Shown here: one piece after another, positions 12,401-23,689 of the stretch
Position numbering within the stretch: position 1 is the first letter of the stretch
Layout: each line of letters begins with the position of its first letter
NCBI GenBank assembly: GCA_029168955.1
Contig: JAPDOI010000010.1
Span: forward strand, 531,501 to 595,500
Source: Aplectana chamaeleonis
Taxonomy: Eukaryota; Nematoda; Chromadorea; Rhabditida; Cosmocercidae
DNA: 64,000 nucleotides
Direction: 5' to 3'
Notes under the pieces: generated by a model
Seen by the model: the letters and a program-made list of their open reading frames with translations, nothing else
Told to the model about the DNA's origin: nothing
The model's database searches: none
Program-made: the position numbers and the translations under genes

Positions 12401-13675
12401 TTCCGATGTGGGTACAATACCTCTTCGCAGAAGGCTGGCTCTAATGGATGCGTAAATTTGACGCTAGTGTTTTTTTTTCAAAGCTCGAACCACATTACCG
12501 GAGCCGTTTCTGTATTTTTTCATCGGTTAACGTTGTTCCAAACATTCGAAAGTCTTCCGTGGTCAATGATATGAGTTCAGAATATGTTAGTTCGAAGGTG
12601 TCTTTCTCAGAATGATTGGACTGACCTCGGCTGAAGACGACAGCGGCAAATGTGGAACGACAGAGCGGGAAAGATGCGAAGTGCCGGAATTTTATCGAGT
12701 GTGGCTCACATGAGGTTACGGTAGCCGGCATGAGCGGCCTATCTTAATGGCGGCAACCTTGTGATTTTATATAGGTCGCAAACTGCTGCGACACTCAGGT
12801 CGGAGGTGAGGGGTGGGAGGGGGTCTTGAATTTAGCAGTGCTATGTTGTGAAGGCATATTCCGAAAACCATTAAACAAACATTCGCCTTGACTTTTTTCT
12901 CTGCGGATCATGACTCCATAATCCCCGGAACCACCTCAAAAGATGCCTTTCGTTTGGAACTTTTTCTCTTACGTGTAAAGTTGATATGCGCGTTAGGTGA
13001 AGGAAATCGGTCTTGAGGGTTGTGGCCTTTTTCAGAATGCGTCGATAAAAGTGCTTAATCGGAAAGCCAGAGAACAGCTGGAAGCATTCGTTTATTTCTT
13101 TTTTTATGTAAGTGACGAATGAGCCCATCTATTGAGGTCGTAGTTTCGGAGTGAAAGATGTCGGCAAGTTTCGCATTTTCATAATCCTCATGGAGCAGCT
13201 GGAAAACATGCGTCTTTTCTGAATTCTAGTGAGTGTAGAAAGCGGTTCGGGCTAGACGCCTGAAATTTAAATTGGGGAGCGTGGGTGGCACGGTTCAGCA
13301 GGTGTGGTTAGCCTGAAAACGGGTGGTGAGGAGGATCTTAAAATTAAACGAAAACTTGAAGGGGGAACGAAATTTTTTCGGATGGGAAAAAATTCAAATT
13401 CATTGACAGAAAAGATACAGAAACCTAGCAGAAATCGCTAAAAAATGGATTGTGGCAATTTGAAAACGAAACTGCAACTGTTCACAGCCTGATTCGAACC
13501 AACGATAAGTCCATTCGACCGTTTTAAATCACCTTGTGGGCAAAAATTTGCTGTTTTGCGCTTTAAAAACGCCAAAAGGCGTACGACCCTCTTTTTATTA
13601 ATTCTCGACCTGAAAATAAGCCGAATTCCCACAGAATCTCCTACAGATCTCTTCAGTTTCATTCCTCAACCCATT
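9450..13675. other. Long stretch without recognisable genes
   Basis: Open frames are short (the longest is 127 codons, 9639-10022, minus strand) and show no motifs. A ten-base G run lies near 10177-10186. TGGTAGTTACTAGCAAACA occurs twice in tandem at 11919-11963. 12072-12335 (minus, 87 codons) is moderately protein-like but has no splice context. I can name nothing here. Confidence 0.45.
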
Positions 13676-13679
13676 ATGA

Positions 13680-14100
13680 TGTATGGTTTCCGTTTTCGAT
13701 TTAGTCTGAGGCATGGACCAGGTGGCTGGCCGTGCGGGTTGGAGGCCTCTCTAGGGCGGCATGCACGTAAGCGGCGGGTTACGTTGGGGTTATGCAGGGT
13801 TTGGGTCGTCGGCACGTTTGATGATAGCAGGGCGAGGGCTGAAAGGTGGTTAGGCTAGCACTGAAAAATCTTTCCCTCGCAAACCCTACCTAGGAGGGTT
13901 GGGCAGCCGAGACCCCGCTGAAACACAAATTATTGATTAGCTCCAGCACTCGCACAGCAATCATCAAACGCGCCGACGCCTCTAACCCAGCCTAATCCTA
14001 ATCTGACCCGCCGCGTAAGTGCATGCCGCCCTTGGAGAATGGGGTTTCGGTTTGCGGGGGTTGATCTACCGTCGCAGCCCCGTCAATTCATCAGACTTAA
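13680..14100 (+). repeat. Interspersed repeat split by an inserted inverted-repeat element
   Basis: 13680-13752 and 14033-14100 together match the reverse complement of 48340-48496: TTCGATTTAGTCTGAGGCAT, TGGCTGGCCGTGCGG, GGGGTTTCGGTTTGCG, CTACCGTCGCAGCCCCGTC. The match is interrupted only by the element at 13753-14032, so this is an occupied site. Confidence 0.8.
13753..14032. mobile_element. 280-bp inverted-repeat element (MITE-like), copy 1
   Basis: It begins AGGGCGGCATGCACGTAAGC and ends with the near-complement. The terminal inverted repeats extend about 70 bp (down to CGTTTGATGAT / ATCATCAAACG). The middle (GAAAAATC..TCCCTCGCAAACCCTACC) is shared with copy 2. It has no coding capacity. 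Comparison with the uninterrupted repeat at 48.4 kb confirms insertion. The target duplication is too short or decayed to define (CT or a degenerate TA). Confidence 0.85.
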
Positions 14101-15040
14101 GTTATCTGCAAGAAACTGTACAAGAGCTCAGATGATGTAAGGTGGTGGACCTTACCAAGCCACTTGGGCGAATCGCAGGATTCTGGCCATCACTGTCTAA
14201 CGGGTGGCATCCCTTTAGCAATAGAATTTCAAACCACCAAGGGTCCGGACTTTGAGGTAATTGTATTGTGTAAAAAATCTGCAGACAATTTTTTCTTCCA
14301 GCTACTCGAACTTCCGAAATAATAATACATAAAAATATCAAACTGTCACGAAGAGCCTGGACGCCTACCAGTATTGATATGTCACCATAAGTCATTCTAG
14401 CTTTTATTTCGGCCGGGTGGAGGCGAATCGGTGTTTTCGAAATCCTCTAATGAATAATTACTTCACAAGATGACTTAGTCTACCAAGTAAAAAGTCGATA
14501 AATCGATTAAAACGTTCAATTCATAATTTAGTTTATCACAGATGCGTAAAATGCATACAAGGTAAAGCAAAATTTATAGCTGAATTTACTCTGCTATTCG
14601 CGAGCATTCTTAGAATTTAACTCTATTCGTAAGCTTCCACCCCTTGCCAAAAAGCATAATGAATGCGCTCATTTAAATATGGGCTGAGCTAATTTTTTTT
14701 GTTTTCATATTCTAGCAAGATTTTTTTGTTGAAAAAACAGCCCGTCGTATTGCGGTAAATTTTTTCTGGATGTTTTCTGATCGGGCTACAAGCAAGCCGA
14801 TTTTTAATACATTTTTATTCGTATTCTTCCTTGATTCAAGCTGAGCTTGTCTTGAATACAGCCCGAAGTTATGCCCAATTTTGCTGGGAAGGTCGTTGCA
14901 GTTCCCCATATTTCTTGAGACTGACCGGCGAGAGCGGGGTCGTGAGCCTTTTGCTGCCCTTTAGCGGAGTTCAGAGCTCATTTACGGCTTGACGCGACGG
15001 TATAATTAGCTTACGCATCGATCAAGCGACGTCGCGTCAC
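14100..15040. other. No recognisable feature
   Basis: AT-rich DNA with short open frames and no terminal repeats. Near 14990-15060 the sequence becomes rich in GCGACG motifs and leads into the duplicated block. Confidence 0.4.
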
Positions 15041-15049
15041 GCCGTCGCT

Positions 15050-15760
15050 AGGTGTTCACAGTGAAGTTGCGCGATGCATCGGATTTGACGCAAAAATGAT
15101 GATTCCTCGTTGATCGCGCTGCAACGCGCCGTGAAGGTAGCCGCGCGAAGTCAAGTTTGTTGCTATTTTTTTCAGAATTTTCTCTTTACGAATCCCATTC
15201 TCACAATGAAAACAATAAAATGAGCATATTGAGGACCACTTGTACTTGAACAAACATCAAATACGGTTGCTAACTTTAGTTAAAAATTGCTGCTGCTTGT
15301 TTACACGAAAATGCGCACATATACATATACAATCGCGCGTTATAGCAGGGTTCACACTGTGTTCACACCTGAATTCCTACGCGACGCGATTCTCGCCCTG
15401 CAAAACTTTGAACACAGCCTTACAGTGAAGAGGCGCGATATATCCGAAATGACGCCCAATACGCCTTTGCGCGACATCTATGCAGCGCGACGCCATGGAC
15501 GCCGCGAGATAGCAAACTCGTTGCTGCTTTTCTGTGGTCTTTTTTCATTAACTGAACCAAATCTAACAATTAAAAAAATGAAATAAGCATATCTAGGATC
15601 ACATGCACTGAAAAACCGCGAAACATTGCCGGTATCGCTAGAAAAAGTTGCCGTTGCTCGTTCACAAGGAATCGCGTACGCACGCAGTTGCGCAAAGTCG
15701 CCCAGTGTTCGCGCGGCAGGTTAGATTGGGGTTAAGCAGGGTTTGGAGCGTCGGCTGGGG
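15050..15760 (+). repeat. Diverged direct duplication, period ~365 bp
   Basis: ACAGTGAAGTTGCGCGATGC near 15057 recurs as ACAGTGAAGAGGCGCGATAT near 15422. The order GCGCGAC-rich part, then TTGTTGCT..TTTTTTCA, ACAATnAAAA..AAATGA, GCATAT, AGGA, and ACA..AA is kept in both copies. The second copy ends in a partial copy of the 280-bp element (GGTTAGATTGGGGTTAAGCA, near 15719). Confidence 0.6.
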
Positions 15761-15847
15761 TAAGGCAGAAATTGGAGCGTTCACACCTAAAAATGTGCGC
15801 GACGCGATTCTCGTGTCGCACTGACATGTGTCGCCACGCGAAAACTC

Positions 15848-16129
15848 TGGGGTGGCATGCACCTACGCGGCGGGTTAGGTTGGGGTTAAGCAGGGTTCAG
15901 AGCGTCAGCGCGTTTGATGATAGCGGCGTGAGGACTGAAAGGGGATTAGGCTAGCACTGAAAAATCGTTCCCTCGCAAACCCTACCTAGGAGGGTGGGGC
16001 AGCCGAAACCCCGCTGAGACACCAACTATTGATTATCTCTAGCACTCGCACAGCAATCATGAAACGCCCCGACGCCCCAAACCTGCCTAACCCCAACATA
16101 ACCCTCCGCGTACGTGCATGCCGCCCCTG
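15848..16129. mobile_element. 280-bp inverted-repeat element (MITE-like), copy 2
   Basis: It has the same ends (GGGTGGCATGCACCTACGCG and its complement) and interior as copy 1, including GGCTAGCACTGAAAAATC and TCCCTCGCAAACCCTACC. It carries no gene. The two copies show family status. Target duplication is not resolvable. Confidence 0.85.
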
Positions 16130-16959
16130 AAAGTTCAAATTTCAAAGAGCTGCTGGACCCTGGTGGGTGGGAGGGGTTGTAAATCAGAAAATACGTCGCT
16201 GTGCGCGCTCAATCTGTGAATCATGGAACAGTTCAAAGCGCTACACATTAGCTTCAGACCACGCCCACTAATTAATAGCTTTCAATCCTGTCAGAATCCT
16301 GTCACATCATACAACGTTGGAGAGCCAGCACGCTCCAATCCGGAGCAAAATGTTCGTGATCGGCTCTGAACCTGAGACGTGCCTGTCTTTTTATAGTAAA
16401 AAGCGGTCACGCCCCGCTCGAAACCGCATGATTTTAACTTGACGGTTAGGTAATTCGCCAGATTCCACATGACCGTCGTTGGCATTCAACGGCAACACAG
16501 CTCAAGAAGGGATTTGGTGAGTGTAGACACCGTACTAAATCGGCTCTGATCTTGTTTTTCTTGCATGCATTATAGAAGCTTTTCAAGAGCTTTCACAATC
16601 AGAGAAATGACATAGGCAGTCACGGGAATAGAAGTGTTTATGTTTTCAGTTCTGGGCAGTCCTGAAAAAGCTCAGCGTGGAAATACGTCACCCTTTCTTT
16701 ATTTCTTGTTTTGCTTCATCCGGGGGCGCATTATTATGAAATTTGGTTTTTTTACGTTTTTCGCTGATTCTTAACAATTCACGTTCGTGACGAGACAATT
16801 ACACGCATCAGAGCCACCCCATAGTGGCCTCACTCGTACCACCTCTTCATGTTTTGGCACCAAAGATTTTCCTCATTTGTGCCCTCCTCTTCATGTTTTG
16901 GCTCTGAAGGACAGTGACTCCACAGTTATACACCGCGGCTCTCTTCTACAACGCTTACT

Positions 16960-17390
16960 GTAAACATCCCTCGAGATTGATTGTCTCAATAAGAAAAAAT
17001 CGCGAAAAAACCGCTGTTATGGGCCAAATTTGAAGCCTGAACTTTCATGTCTTTTGATGTTGGACGAGCCTACTCCACATCATCGGCATCGATGATCTCT
17101 AATATCAAGAACATCAGCTGGCTTGAAATTGAATTTCAATCAATGAACTTTTGGATTTATATATACATCTAGCCAAAAACATTGACTGAAGTGCTTGCTT
17201 TCATTGTTCAACTGTTTCATTAGGTAAATTTGCATTTATTTCTTCCTCTGAGGGTCGATGATTTTGGACTGTTTGGCATGAGACTGTGATCTTGTATACA
17301 TCTAGCCAAAAATGTGCACGAACTGGCTTCTCTGGGCCCTGGAAACTCTCATTCTAGCATCGTGACAACTGACTTTAAGGAGCACTCCTT
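16960..17390 (+). mobile_element. Truncated relative of the TTAA element at 52319-52867
   Basis: On the plus strand this matches the reverse complement of the 52.3-52.9 kb element over about 300 bp: GGGCCAAATTTGAAGCCTGA, CATGTCTTTTGATG, CACATCATCGGCATCGATGA, GAATTTCAATCAATGAAC, AAATTTGCATTTATTTC, GTGCACGAACT. The end near 17376 (ACAACTGACTTTAAG) resembles the ACCACTGCCTTTAA terminus, but about 80 bp before it is missing. It is a decayed copy. Confidence 0.7.
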
Positions 17391-17429
17391 TTGACTAGAA
17401 ATCAAGTTCCCCTTCATAAATTCATTATC

Positions 17430-17865
17430 ATTAGGTTCGCCCTCTTGTAGAGATGGGTACCGTCGTCTTCTCTCCATACAAGAAAAAGGACATAACTCTT
17501 CTGGAGAAAATTCAGAATAACTTTACTAGAAAGGTATTAATACGACGGGGCGGGTTTTTATACTCAAAAATTCCAAAATCATGGATCCGAAATTAGTGTT
17601 TTAGTTTAGCAAGCCTCGAGTCACGGCGGGACTTGTTTAATGTCTGTATGGTACACAAGCTTTTAAATGGGATGTCTGGTGCTAATTTTTCACATTTCTT
17701 CAGAATAGTGTTATCCAAAACCCGAGGTGGGGCAAGAAGGATATCTTTCGCAAGTCCAAAAACCACGGTGAGTATCTGCAAGTGGGGAAAACCTTCCTGA
17801 CTGCCAGGTCCATGATGTCATTCAAACGGGAAATGGCTAAAATTTTGCTAAAGATTTAGATGTGT
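17430..17865 (+). pseudogene. CR1-like LINE, reverse transcriptase C-terminal fragment
   Basis: One frame reads VRPLVEMGTVVFSPYKKKDI then LLEKIQNNFTRKV. After a frameshift the next reads ASLESRRDLFNVCMVHKLLN, G, then FRIVLSKTRGG. These are the standard motifs downstream of the palm in CR1/Jockey-type LINE reverse transcriptases (RPxLEYGTxVWSP..KKDI..LE..QRRFTR, and LxSLExRRxxxDLxxxxKLLNG). The fragment lacks the RT catalytic core and has at least one frameshift and several stops. It is a 5'-truncated dead copy. Confidence 0.8.
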
Positions 17866-17879
17866 TTGTAATTCGTATT

Positions 17880-19550
17880 ATTTTCTGAATTTGTGCGATT
17901 TTTTTCTAGCCTCTGTCTTATTCGACGTACTCAATGAATGAATTAATCAGTTAGTCTGCATGAAAAGACTTTCTTGATTCCAACTACGTGTTGGCTTCAA
18001 AAACATACCCGCTTGAATTCCTTAGCTTCGAACATTGATTGTTCAACCTATTCTCCCACACTACGCTTAAAAATCAGTTTCGAGAATGGAACTACCTAGT
18101 TCTATATTCAACCTATAGTATTTAGTGTATTGCTACTAGAATATTCTGGTTACAAAACGGAAACGTAGAGAGGTGAGCTTGTGTTTACACGAATTAATAT
18201 TGTATTATTGACACTATTGAATTTCAGGGAGAGTCATTTTTCTGAAATGGTAGATTCTATGTTTAACATCACACTCGTTGAATGGATGGAACAAAACACT
18301 TGTCGTTTCATTTTTTTCTGCAATCCTGTGGAACTTTGATCTCAATATTTCCAAAAAATAGGTAAGCGGTTCTGTCCTTCATTCTACGTAATCCTTTTGA
18401 GCACCGTTGAAAAAATTTGAGGCCGTAGCCGTAACTGAGATACCGGGTAAGTCTTACCTTACTTCTACCATACCCGGAGCCGATCGCTTACCTACCGTCA
18501 AGCGGTATTCTCCAGACACTTACTCACCACGGTAAGTTACCGCGAACAATGTCTTCGATGTGCACTCACTGACACACAAGATAGGCGTCGTCAATTATTT
18601 GTGCATCAACTCAGTGTAGCCGGATTCGGTTGAATTTCGGTGAAGAATGACGCAAAGAGTTTAGAACAGAGAAAAAAACAAATTCCTTGGTTGCATCTCA
18701 TAATCCATTTGAATTCAGTAAAAAAAAATCAAACGAGCAGGAAGAATTAAAATTTCCCATTCTTTATCACGGCTTATCAAATCAAAATCCCATCAGGACG
18801 TGCATATAACAACATGCAAAACATTTCATAATGGAAAACGCGTTTCAGGAGCAACAAAAGGGCGAAAATAAATCATAAAGAAATGAGTAGTCCAAACTGC
18901 TGAGGGATATATAGCGCTCTGTGGCCATTTTCGGTTTTAGCAGTGGAGTGCGACAGCTGCAGCTATATGAGGGTGAATTTCACCTGACTTCATACGTCGG
19001 GTGTAAAGTTTTCCGGGCTATTTACCAGGAAACACAGGACAAGAAAGCTCGCGATTATCGGGTGAGCTACAAATTTTAAGAGCTTCACGCTTATCTCGCG
19101 GGCAAATCGTTCATAAATACGGACCTTGTTTAAACTGAGCTTGAGACCGACCTTTTCAGAGGCATCGCGCGCGCTGAAAATCAGATTTTCGTTTTTGAGT
19201 AACATCATTCAAGTGTGGACCTTTATAAGGCCTTTAACGAAGTTTGCGGTCCTAAAATTCAACCGAAATGGAATTTTTTCCACTTGAAAACGTCTTTCTG
19301 AGTTAGAGAATTGGCCTTTGGGTCGATGATCTGTTATGTCCATTCACCAAATGAGAAAAGAAAGTAATCGATAAACAAGTGATATAGTACAACTGAGTGA
19401 AAGTCGATGAAATATATTATAGGATTACGTGATGAGTGTCCTTTCTGCGCATATCGGTCAACCTTTTCTCTCTTAAAAATCAGCTGAAAGAAAGATGAAC
19501 GAAATTTGATTAGGAGATCACGGCTCGACACAGCGATTTGTAGCCATCGA
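17880..19550. other. No recognisable feature
   Basis: Short frames only. A small palindromic stretch (CCGGGTAAGT..ACCATACCCGG) lies near 18443-18477. Confidence 0.4.
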
Positions 19551-19559
19551 CTCTTACTT

Positions 19560-20000
19560 TGGTTCCGTCCATTGCAGAGGACGTAGCGCCAAGTGACGCT
19601 GGGGATTTGCATCTTTAAAGGGGTCCGAAGAGTTGAAGTTGCGGCGTTGCTCGCAGCGAAGAACAGCACTGGGTGATGTAGTATCGATTACATTTGGCGA
19701 CGATGGCGACCGACGCAGAGCGAAGGGCGACGACGGGACACCGCAGAGTGTATTGACGCCGCGACGGCCCTGCACCACTGCCAGCGAGCGGCAACCGGCG
19801 CGGCGACGATAATGTTCGAAAAACGTTTTTGTCGCCGCGTCAAGGTTGACGCTCGGCGACCACTTGCCGGTCTCACCAACTCTGCAGACCCCTCAACATT
19901 CGTTATTGATCTGACTCCCCAGCGACTCCCCAGAGACCACTGCAGCCGTCCTGTCGCTGACGATGGAGGCATAGCGACAGTAGCAGCTGTCACTAATATT
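19560..20000. repeat. CGACG-rich repeat, partly self-complementary
   Basis: GC-rich block dense in GTCGC/GCGAC motifs, with inverted similarity around GCGGCGACG (near 19801) and TTTGTCGCCGCG (near 19826). Related in composition to the 5.6 and 6.3 kb repeats. Opposing frames of 75-101 codons are open, as expected for such sequence. The block ends at the hAT target site. Confidence 0.35.
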
Positions 20001-20083
20001 ATCGATACCAGGGCTGTGCGTTATAACGTTACGCATTAACGGGTTAACGCGTTTTTTTTGGAAAATTAACGATTAACGTTTAA

Positions 20084-20556
20084 AGGCACAGTCCAACCTC
20101 AGAATCGAAATTTCGTTCTCCCGGCTATCTTGAAGAAAATTTCACGCTGATCACAAAAGTGTCTCCAGAATCGCTCAGAAGTCACTACGGATGGAGTTAT
20201 GGTCACTCAAAGATTCTGAATTTGAACGGCGAGAAGTTCGCGGGCGAGTTGTCTCGAGCCTGTCTTTTCTCGTTATTCGCAGCCATCGTTTTGAAGGCGG
20301 TCAGAAAATAAAGCCAGACCGAAAACAAATGGAAGAACATAAATTTGGAACAATATCGATCGCGCCTCTCTTCCCTATTGAGACCGGAATCTTGTTGGTG
20401 GGCGTTACCAACTTTTTCTTCCATGGGGGCGGGGTCGACTTTTCCTTGCCTTTTCTCGCTTATTTGAGCGAATTGAGATTTCGCGCTTGGCAGGGTTGCT
20501 ATGCACGACGACAGGAGTATAATATCAAAAATTACCCTTGAGCTTGGACTGTGGCT
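20084..20556. mobile_element. 473-bp TTAA inverted-repeat element inside the hAT element
   Basis: Ends AGGCACAGTCCAACCTCA and TGAGCTTGGACTGTGGCT are inverted repeats. TTAA flanks both sides (20080-20083 and 20557-20560), the duplication expected for piggyBac-type or other TTAA elements. A plus-strand frame (20191-20541) spans most of it but has no motif and is probably incidental. A truncated inverted relative lies at 55076-55420. Confidence 0.85.
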
Positions 20557-21390
20557 TTAACGAAAAAGTCCTAAAATCACGTTAATTTGGGTTCGTTAAT
20601 TGCGGTGGAATTACGGCACTGATTGATCTGCTTCAATGGCAAATTTCAAAACTGGGGCCGTGCATGTGGAAACATTGTTTCTTGTTGTGAAATATATCGC
20701 TGACCTCAGTGTCTCTGATTCCATTGTTTATCTATTTTATTTCCATCTTCTGGACATCGAAGAATTCGAATTCGAGTTACAAAAAGGGAATTTGAGGTCT
20801 AATCTACCCCTCTGCGGTCGAGTAAGGTACCAAACGAGGGTTGGGAGCGGGGACTGAAGGCCGGGTGGGTGATACTTATGAACATATCATCGCGTATCGA
20901 ATGGCATGTGATTATACAGTAAACAACCGTCCTTCTGCGAAAACTATCAAATCGCTTTTGCATATAAAAGATCGCCGCAGGTTCGTTTCTCACTTTACTA
21001 TATTCTACCATAGATATAAAGACAGCCTGCCACATTTGTGGACACGTGAAGACATATAGGTTGCGTTTCTACTCAACAATGAGAAGCGCTTGGTCGGCAA
21101 TCAATTCGAATGAAACTCATTGCAGCACAACCGCTCTCCCTCAACCAGTGGCGAGCGTTTTGCCTAAAAATGTTATGCAAATTGATCTTCTGCTGACCGC
21201 TTTTCATTCATGAGGAAATGTTGAAAATTTGATGGACCGCACTATAGACTAAACCAAGAAAGGGAATAAATTCTGGCGTCAAGGTTGCACACATACAACA
21301 CCAGGATGGCGGATTTTTTGAGCCCGTTTTAGGGATATTATTCTACGTATGTCACCCAGTGTAGCACACCATTTGCCAAAACGTTCAAGA

Positions 21391-21568
21391 CACGGGTGGT
21401 GTCCATCGTGTATCAACACCCCGAAGAGGCTGGAGAAACGGAGGAGGAGCGAGGTTTCTGATTAGACGCAACACGGGCTAGCCCCTGTTGCGTCCAATCA
21501 GAAACCTCGCTCCTCCCCCGTTTCTCCCGCCTGCTCAGGGGTGTTGATACACGATGGTCACCACCCTC
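21391..21568. repeat. Near-perfect palindrome with ~80-bp arms
   Basis: GGTGTCCATCGTGTATCAAC followed by ACCCC, GAGAAACGG and GAGGAGCGAGGTTTCTGATT is mirrored by AATCAGAAACCTCGCTCCTC, CGTTTCTCC and GGGGTGTTGATACACGATGG. The centre is near GGGCTAGCCC (21475). It could be a snapback element inserted in the hAT, or a hairpin formed by inverted duplication. Confidence 0.85.
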
Positions 21569-21589
21569 CAGACACCCCCTCTGGAGCCC

Positions 21590-21905
21590 CGTCCACTTTC
21601 CACGGCACCTTGTACAACCATAAAGTACCTGTGACTTTTTGCACGGCGCACGCTGCACATAAAGCGCTACTCACATTCCACGAAGCGGCGCACGCTCTAA
21701 ATGATGCGCTACTAACTTTCTAAGACGCGGCGTACGCCCTTGTGAAGCGCTAACGATTTTCCCGACGACCTGCTAACGTCATCCGAATGCCCACCCACTT
21801 TCCACGACGTCTTCACCTGAAGCCCTACCTACTTACCATGACATCATCTGAAGACCTACTCCTTTTCCACGACGTCCTGCTGACTTCATTTGAAAGCCTT
21901 TTTTA
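21590..21905 (+). repeat. ~40-bp degenerate tandem array
   Basis: About eight units with the core CTACTNACTTTCCACGACG..CTGAAG, for example CCCACTTTCCACGACGTCTT near 21794 and CCTTTTCCACGACGTCCTGC near 21850. It lies within the hAT interior. Confidence 0.7.
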
Positions 21906-22068
21906 TTTTTTCTGGGACCTTTTATGATTTATCAATTTTTGCTGTGGTCAGGTAATGTTTTTAATTTTTCAACGAAATCCAAAATTATGTGTTAACGCGT
22001 TAACGGGTTAACGCGATTTTTTTCAAAAAATTGACGACTAACGCCTAACAAAAACAAATTTCCATTAA

Positions 22069-22497
22069 AGTCAGTGTTCACGACAAATTTCACTTCCGAT
22101 ATCTCCACGGTTTACGGAGGGTCTGGTGCCCTATATAGCAAGGCATGCTTAAAAAAGAAACGAAAGACGCGTTTTTGAGCCAAAATAGGTCCTCTTTTGT
22201 TTACGTTGATTTTTGAGCGTGGAGGAATTGACCGGTAGAAGGATGATACCTATCAGTGCAATGAAGCGATCAGCTCACTTATCAGCACTTTCTTCACTTG
22301 ATCATTCCTGTACTCTGAGTCTTCATTTGTTCATTCCGAGAGGTGTATCTGGGGCACCAAAACGCTTGTTTGCAGCCGTTATTCTGCCGCTCCTGGCTCA
22401 TTTTCTACCGTCGTTTCGACACTGGGAGCCTAGAATCCTTCTCGCCTCTCATTTCGCTATGGAACGTCAACGAGGATGCTCATCGTGAACGCTGCCT
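22069..22497. mobile_element. 429-bp TTAA inverted-repeat element at the right end of the hAT
   Basis: Ends AGTCAGTGTTCACGA and TCGTGAACGCTGCCT are inverted repeats, flanked by TTAA at 22065-22068 and 22498-22501. The insertion lies only 12 bp from the hAT terminus, using the TTAA created by the hAT end (GCGTTAA). No coding capacity beyond an incidental 91-codon frame. Confidence 0.8.
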
Positions 22498-22521
22498 TTA
22501 ACGCACAGCCCTGATCGATAC

Positions 22522-23480
22522 CATCGTTAACCACGTGCCGTCCTCGGACACATTGAATGCGCCAGCCGTCGAGCGTCATGTACCAGCATTTCAGCACTGG
22601 CGAGTGATGCGCCGACGCCTTGACGCTTCGCCGCTGGGCGTCTTCTATGGAAGGAGCCATTCTCATACGTCGATTGGTTAAAAGGGGTCTAAAGACGAAG
22701 GAAAAAGTGTCCGGAAAAGCAGTTTTCAGTAAATTTTCCGCTGTTTTTCCAATGTGGCTGTTGTGTGGTACTGAAGCTTATAAACTGAATGCTCAGAAAC
22801 GAATTTAATATCAAACGATGTCTTTAACCAGCTGACAGTGTTGCTGACATTTGTCGTTAGCCTTTTGGGTCAGACCGCGTTAAGTGAATAAGATTGCAAA
22901 CTGACCAAAATAATTGTAGCGAATGATCCTGTTTTTAGAGGTTGCGGTACGATGGCCAACCAAGCATGCTCGATAACTTTTTCTCGCTGATTCTTTACTC
23001 TCCTCCCGCTATCCTCTCGTTTCTCTAGCTGGAGATACAAAAACAGAAACGCTACTAATGCTCGGCCGAATGACTTTAGCAGCTTATTGACGCGCGGCTT
23101 ACTCTGCAAAATAGCTTCTCTGACTACTTGGATATGGGGTTTACGAAAAAATTGTGCAGGAAGCAGCTGGCAGTGGTGAGCCCGACCAGGACTTCTCGGG
23201 TCAAACTGACATCTTTTTTTTTTCTCTACTTAACCTATTCTTGTCTTTCTTGCTTTTCTTCTATTTCTTTTTTTTCTACTTTCAGACTTTTTCATCGGCA
23301 TCTTCTCTAGAAATCTATAAATATTATAGGTTACTCCGAATATAAATGAATGTATAATACAAATTTGATGTAAAATTGTTCTTCAGAGGTTATCCAGTGA
23401 TGAGGATGTATCTCTCACACCTTGTTCCAAGTTTGAAGAATTTTCGGAGGATCACAACACAAAAAAATACAATATTGGGA
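22522..23480. other. No recognisable feature
   Basis: Short frames without motifs. A pyrimidine-rich stretch lies at 23210-23290. Nothing can be assigned. Confidence 0.4.
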
Positions 23481-23484
23481 TCCC

Positions 23485-23647
23485 CTTAATTTTTTTAGTA
23501 TCTGATGCTTTTTATAGCGTGTTTTATGATCACAAAAAATTACAAGATTACTGAGTTCAAGTAAAAACTTAGGTGCCAGGCAGAAATCAAACCCGCATCG
23601 CATCGCTTTCCGGGCGAGAGTGTTACCATTACACTACCGACATCAAT
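23485..23647 (-). mobile_element. tRNA-derived SINE, copy 1
   Basis: On the minus strand it reads GGTAGTGTAATGGTAACACT, CGCCCGGAAAGCGATGCGAT, then GGGTTTGATTTCTGCCTG. These resemble the A and B boxes of a tRNA gene (glycine-like). A shared non-tRNA body follows (CACCTAAGTTTT..GATCATAAAACACGC..AAAAAGCATCAGATACT). The same body occurs at 24.7, 25.1 and 55.8 kb. Confidence 0.7.
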
Positions 23648-23689
23648 CTGCCTTCCCTAGCTAATTTATACATGAACTGTGTGGGCACA

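Larger units (their letters stand above)
20009..22513. mobile_element. Non-autonomous hAT-type element, 2.5 kb
   Basis: It starts CAGGGCTGTGCGTTA and ends with the complement (TAACGCACAGCCCTG). CAGGGCTGTGC-type ends are typical of hAT transposons. It is flanked by a perfect 8-bp target duplication, ATCGATAC, at 20001-20008 and 22514-22521; 8 bp is the hAT hallmark. Subterminal TTAACGGGTTAACGCG motifs occur at both ends (20038-20052 and 21989-22016). No transposase frame is visible inside. The interior holds two TTAA elements, a ~180-bp palindrome and a ~40-bp tandem array. Confidence 0.88.

Noticed and set aside
13746..14040. TA or CT target duplication of the 280-bp element
   Set aside because: The two copies do not agree and the empty site differs by substitutions at the junction.
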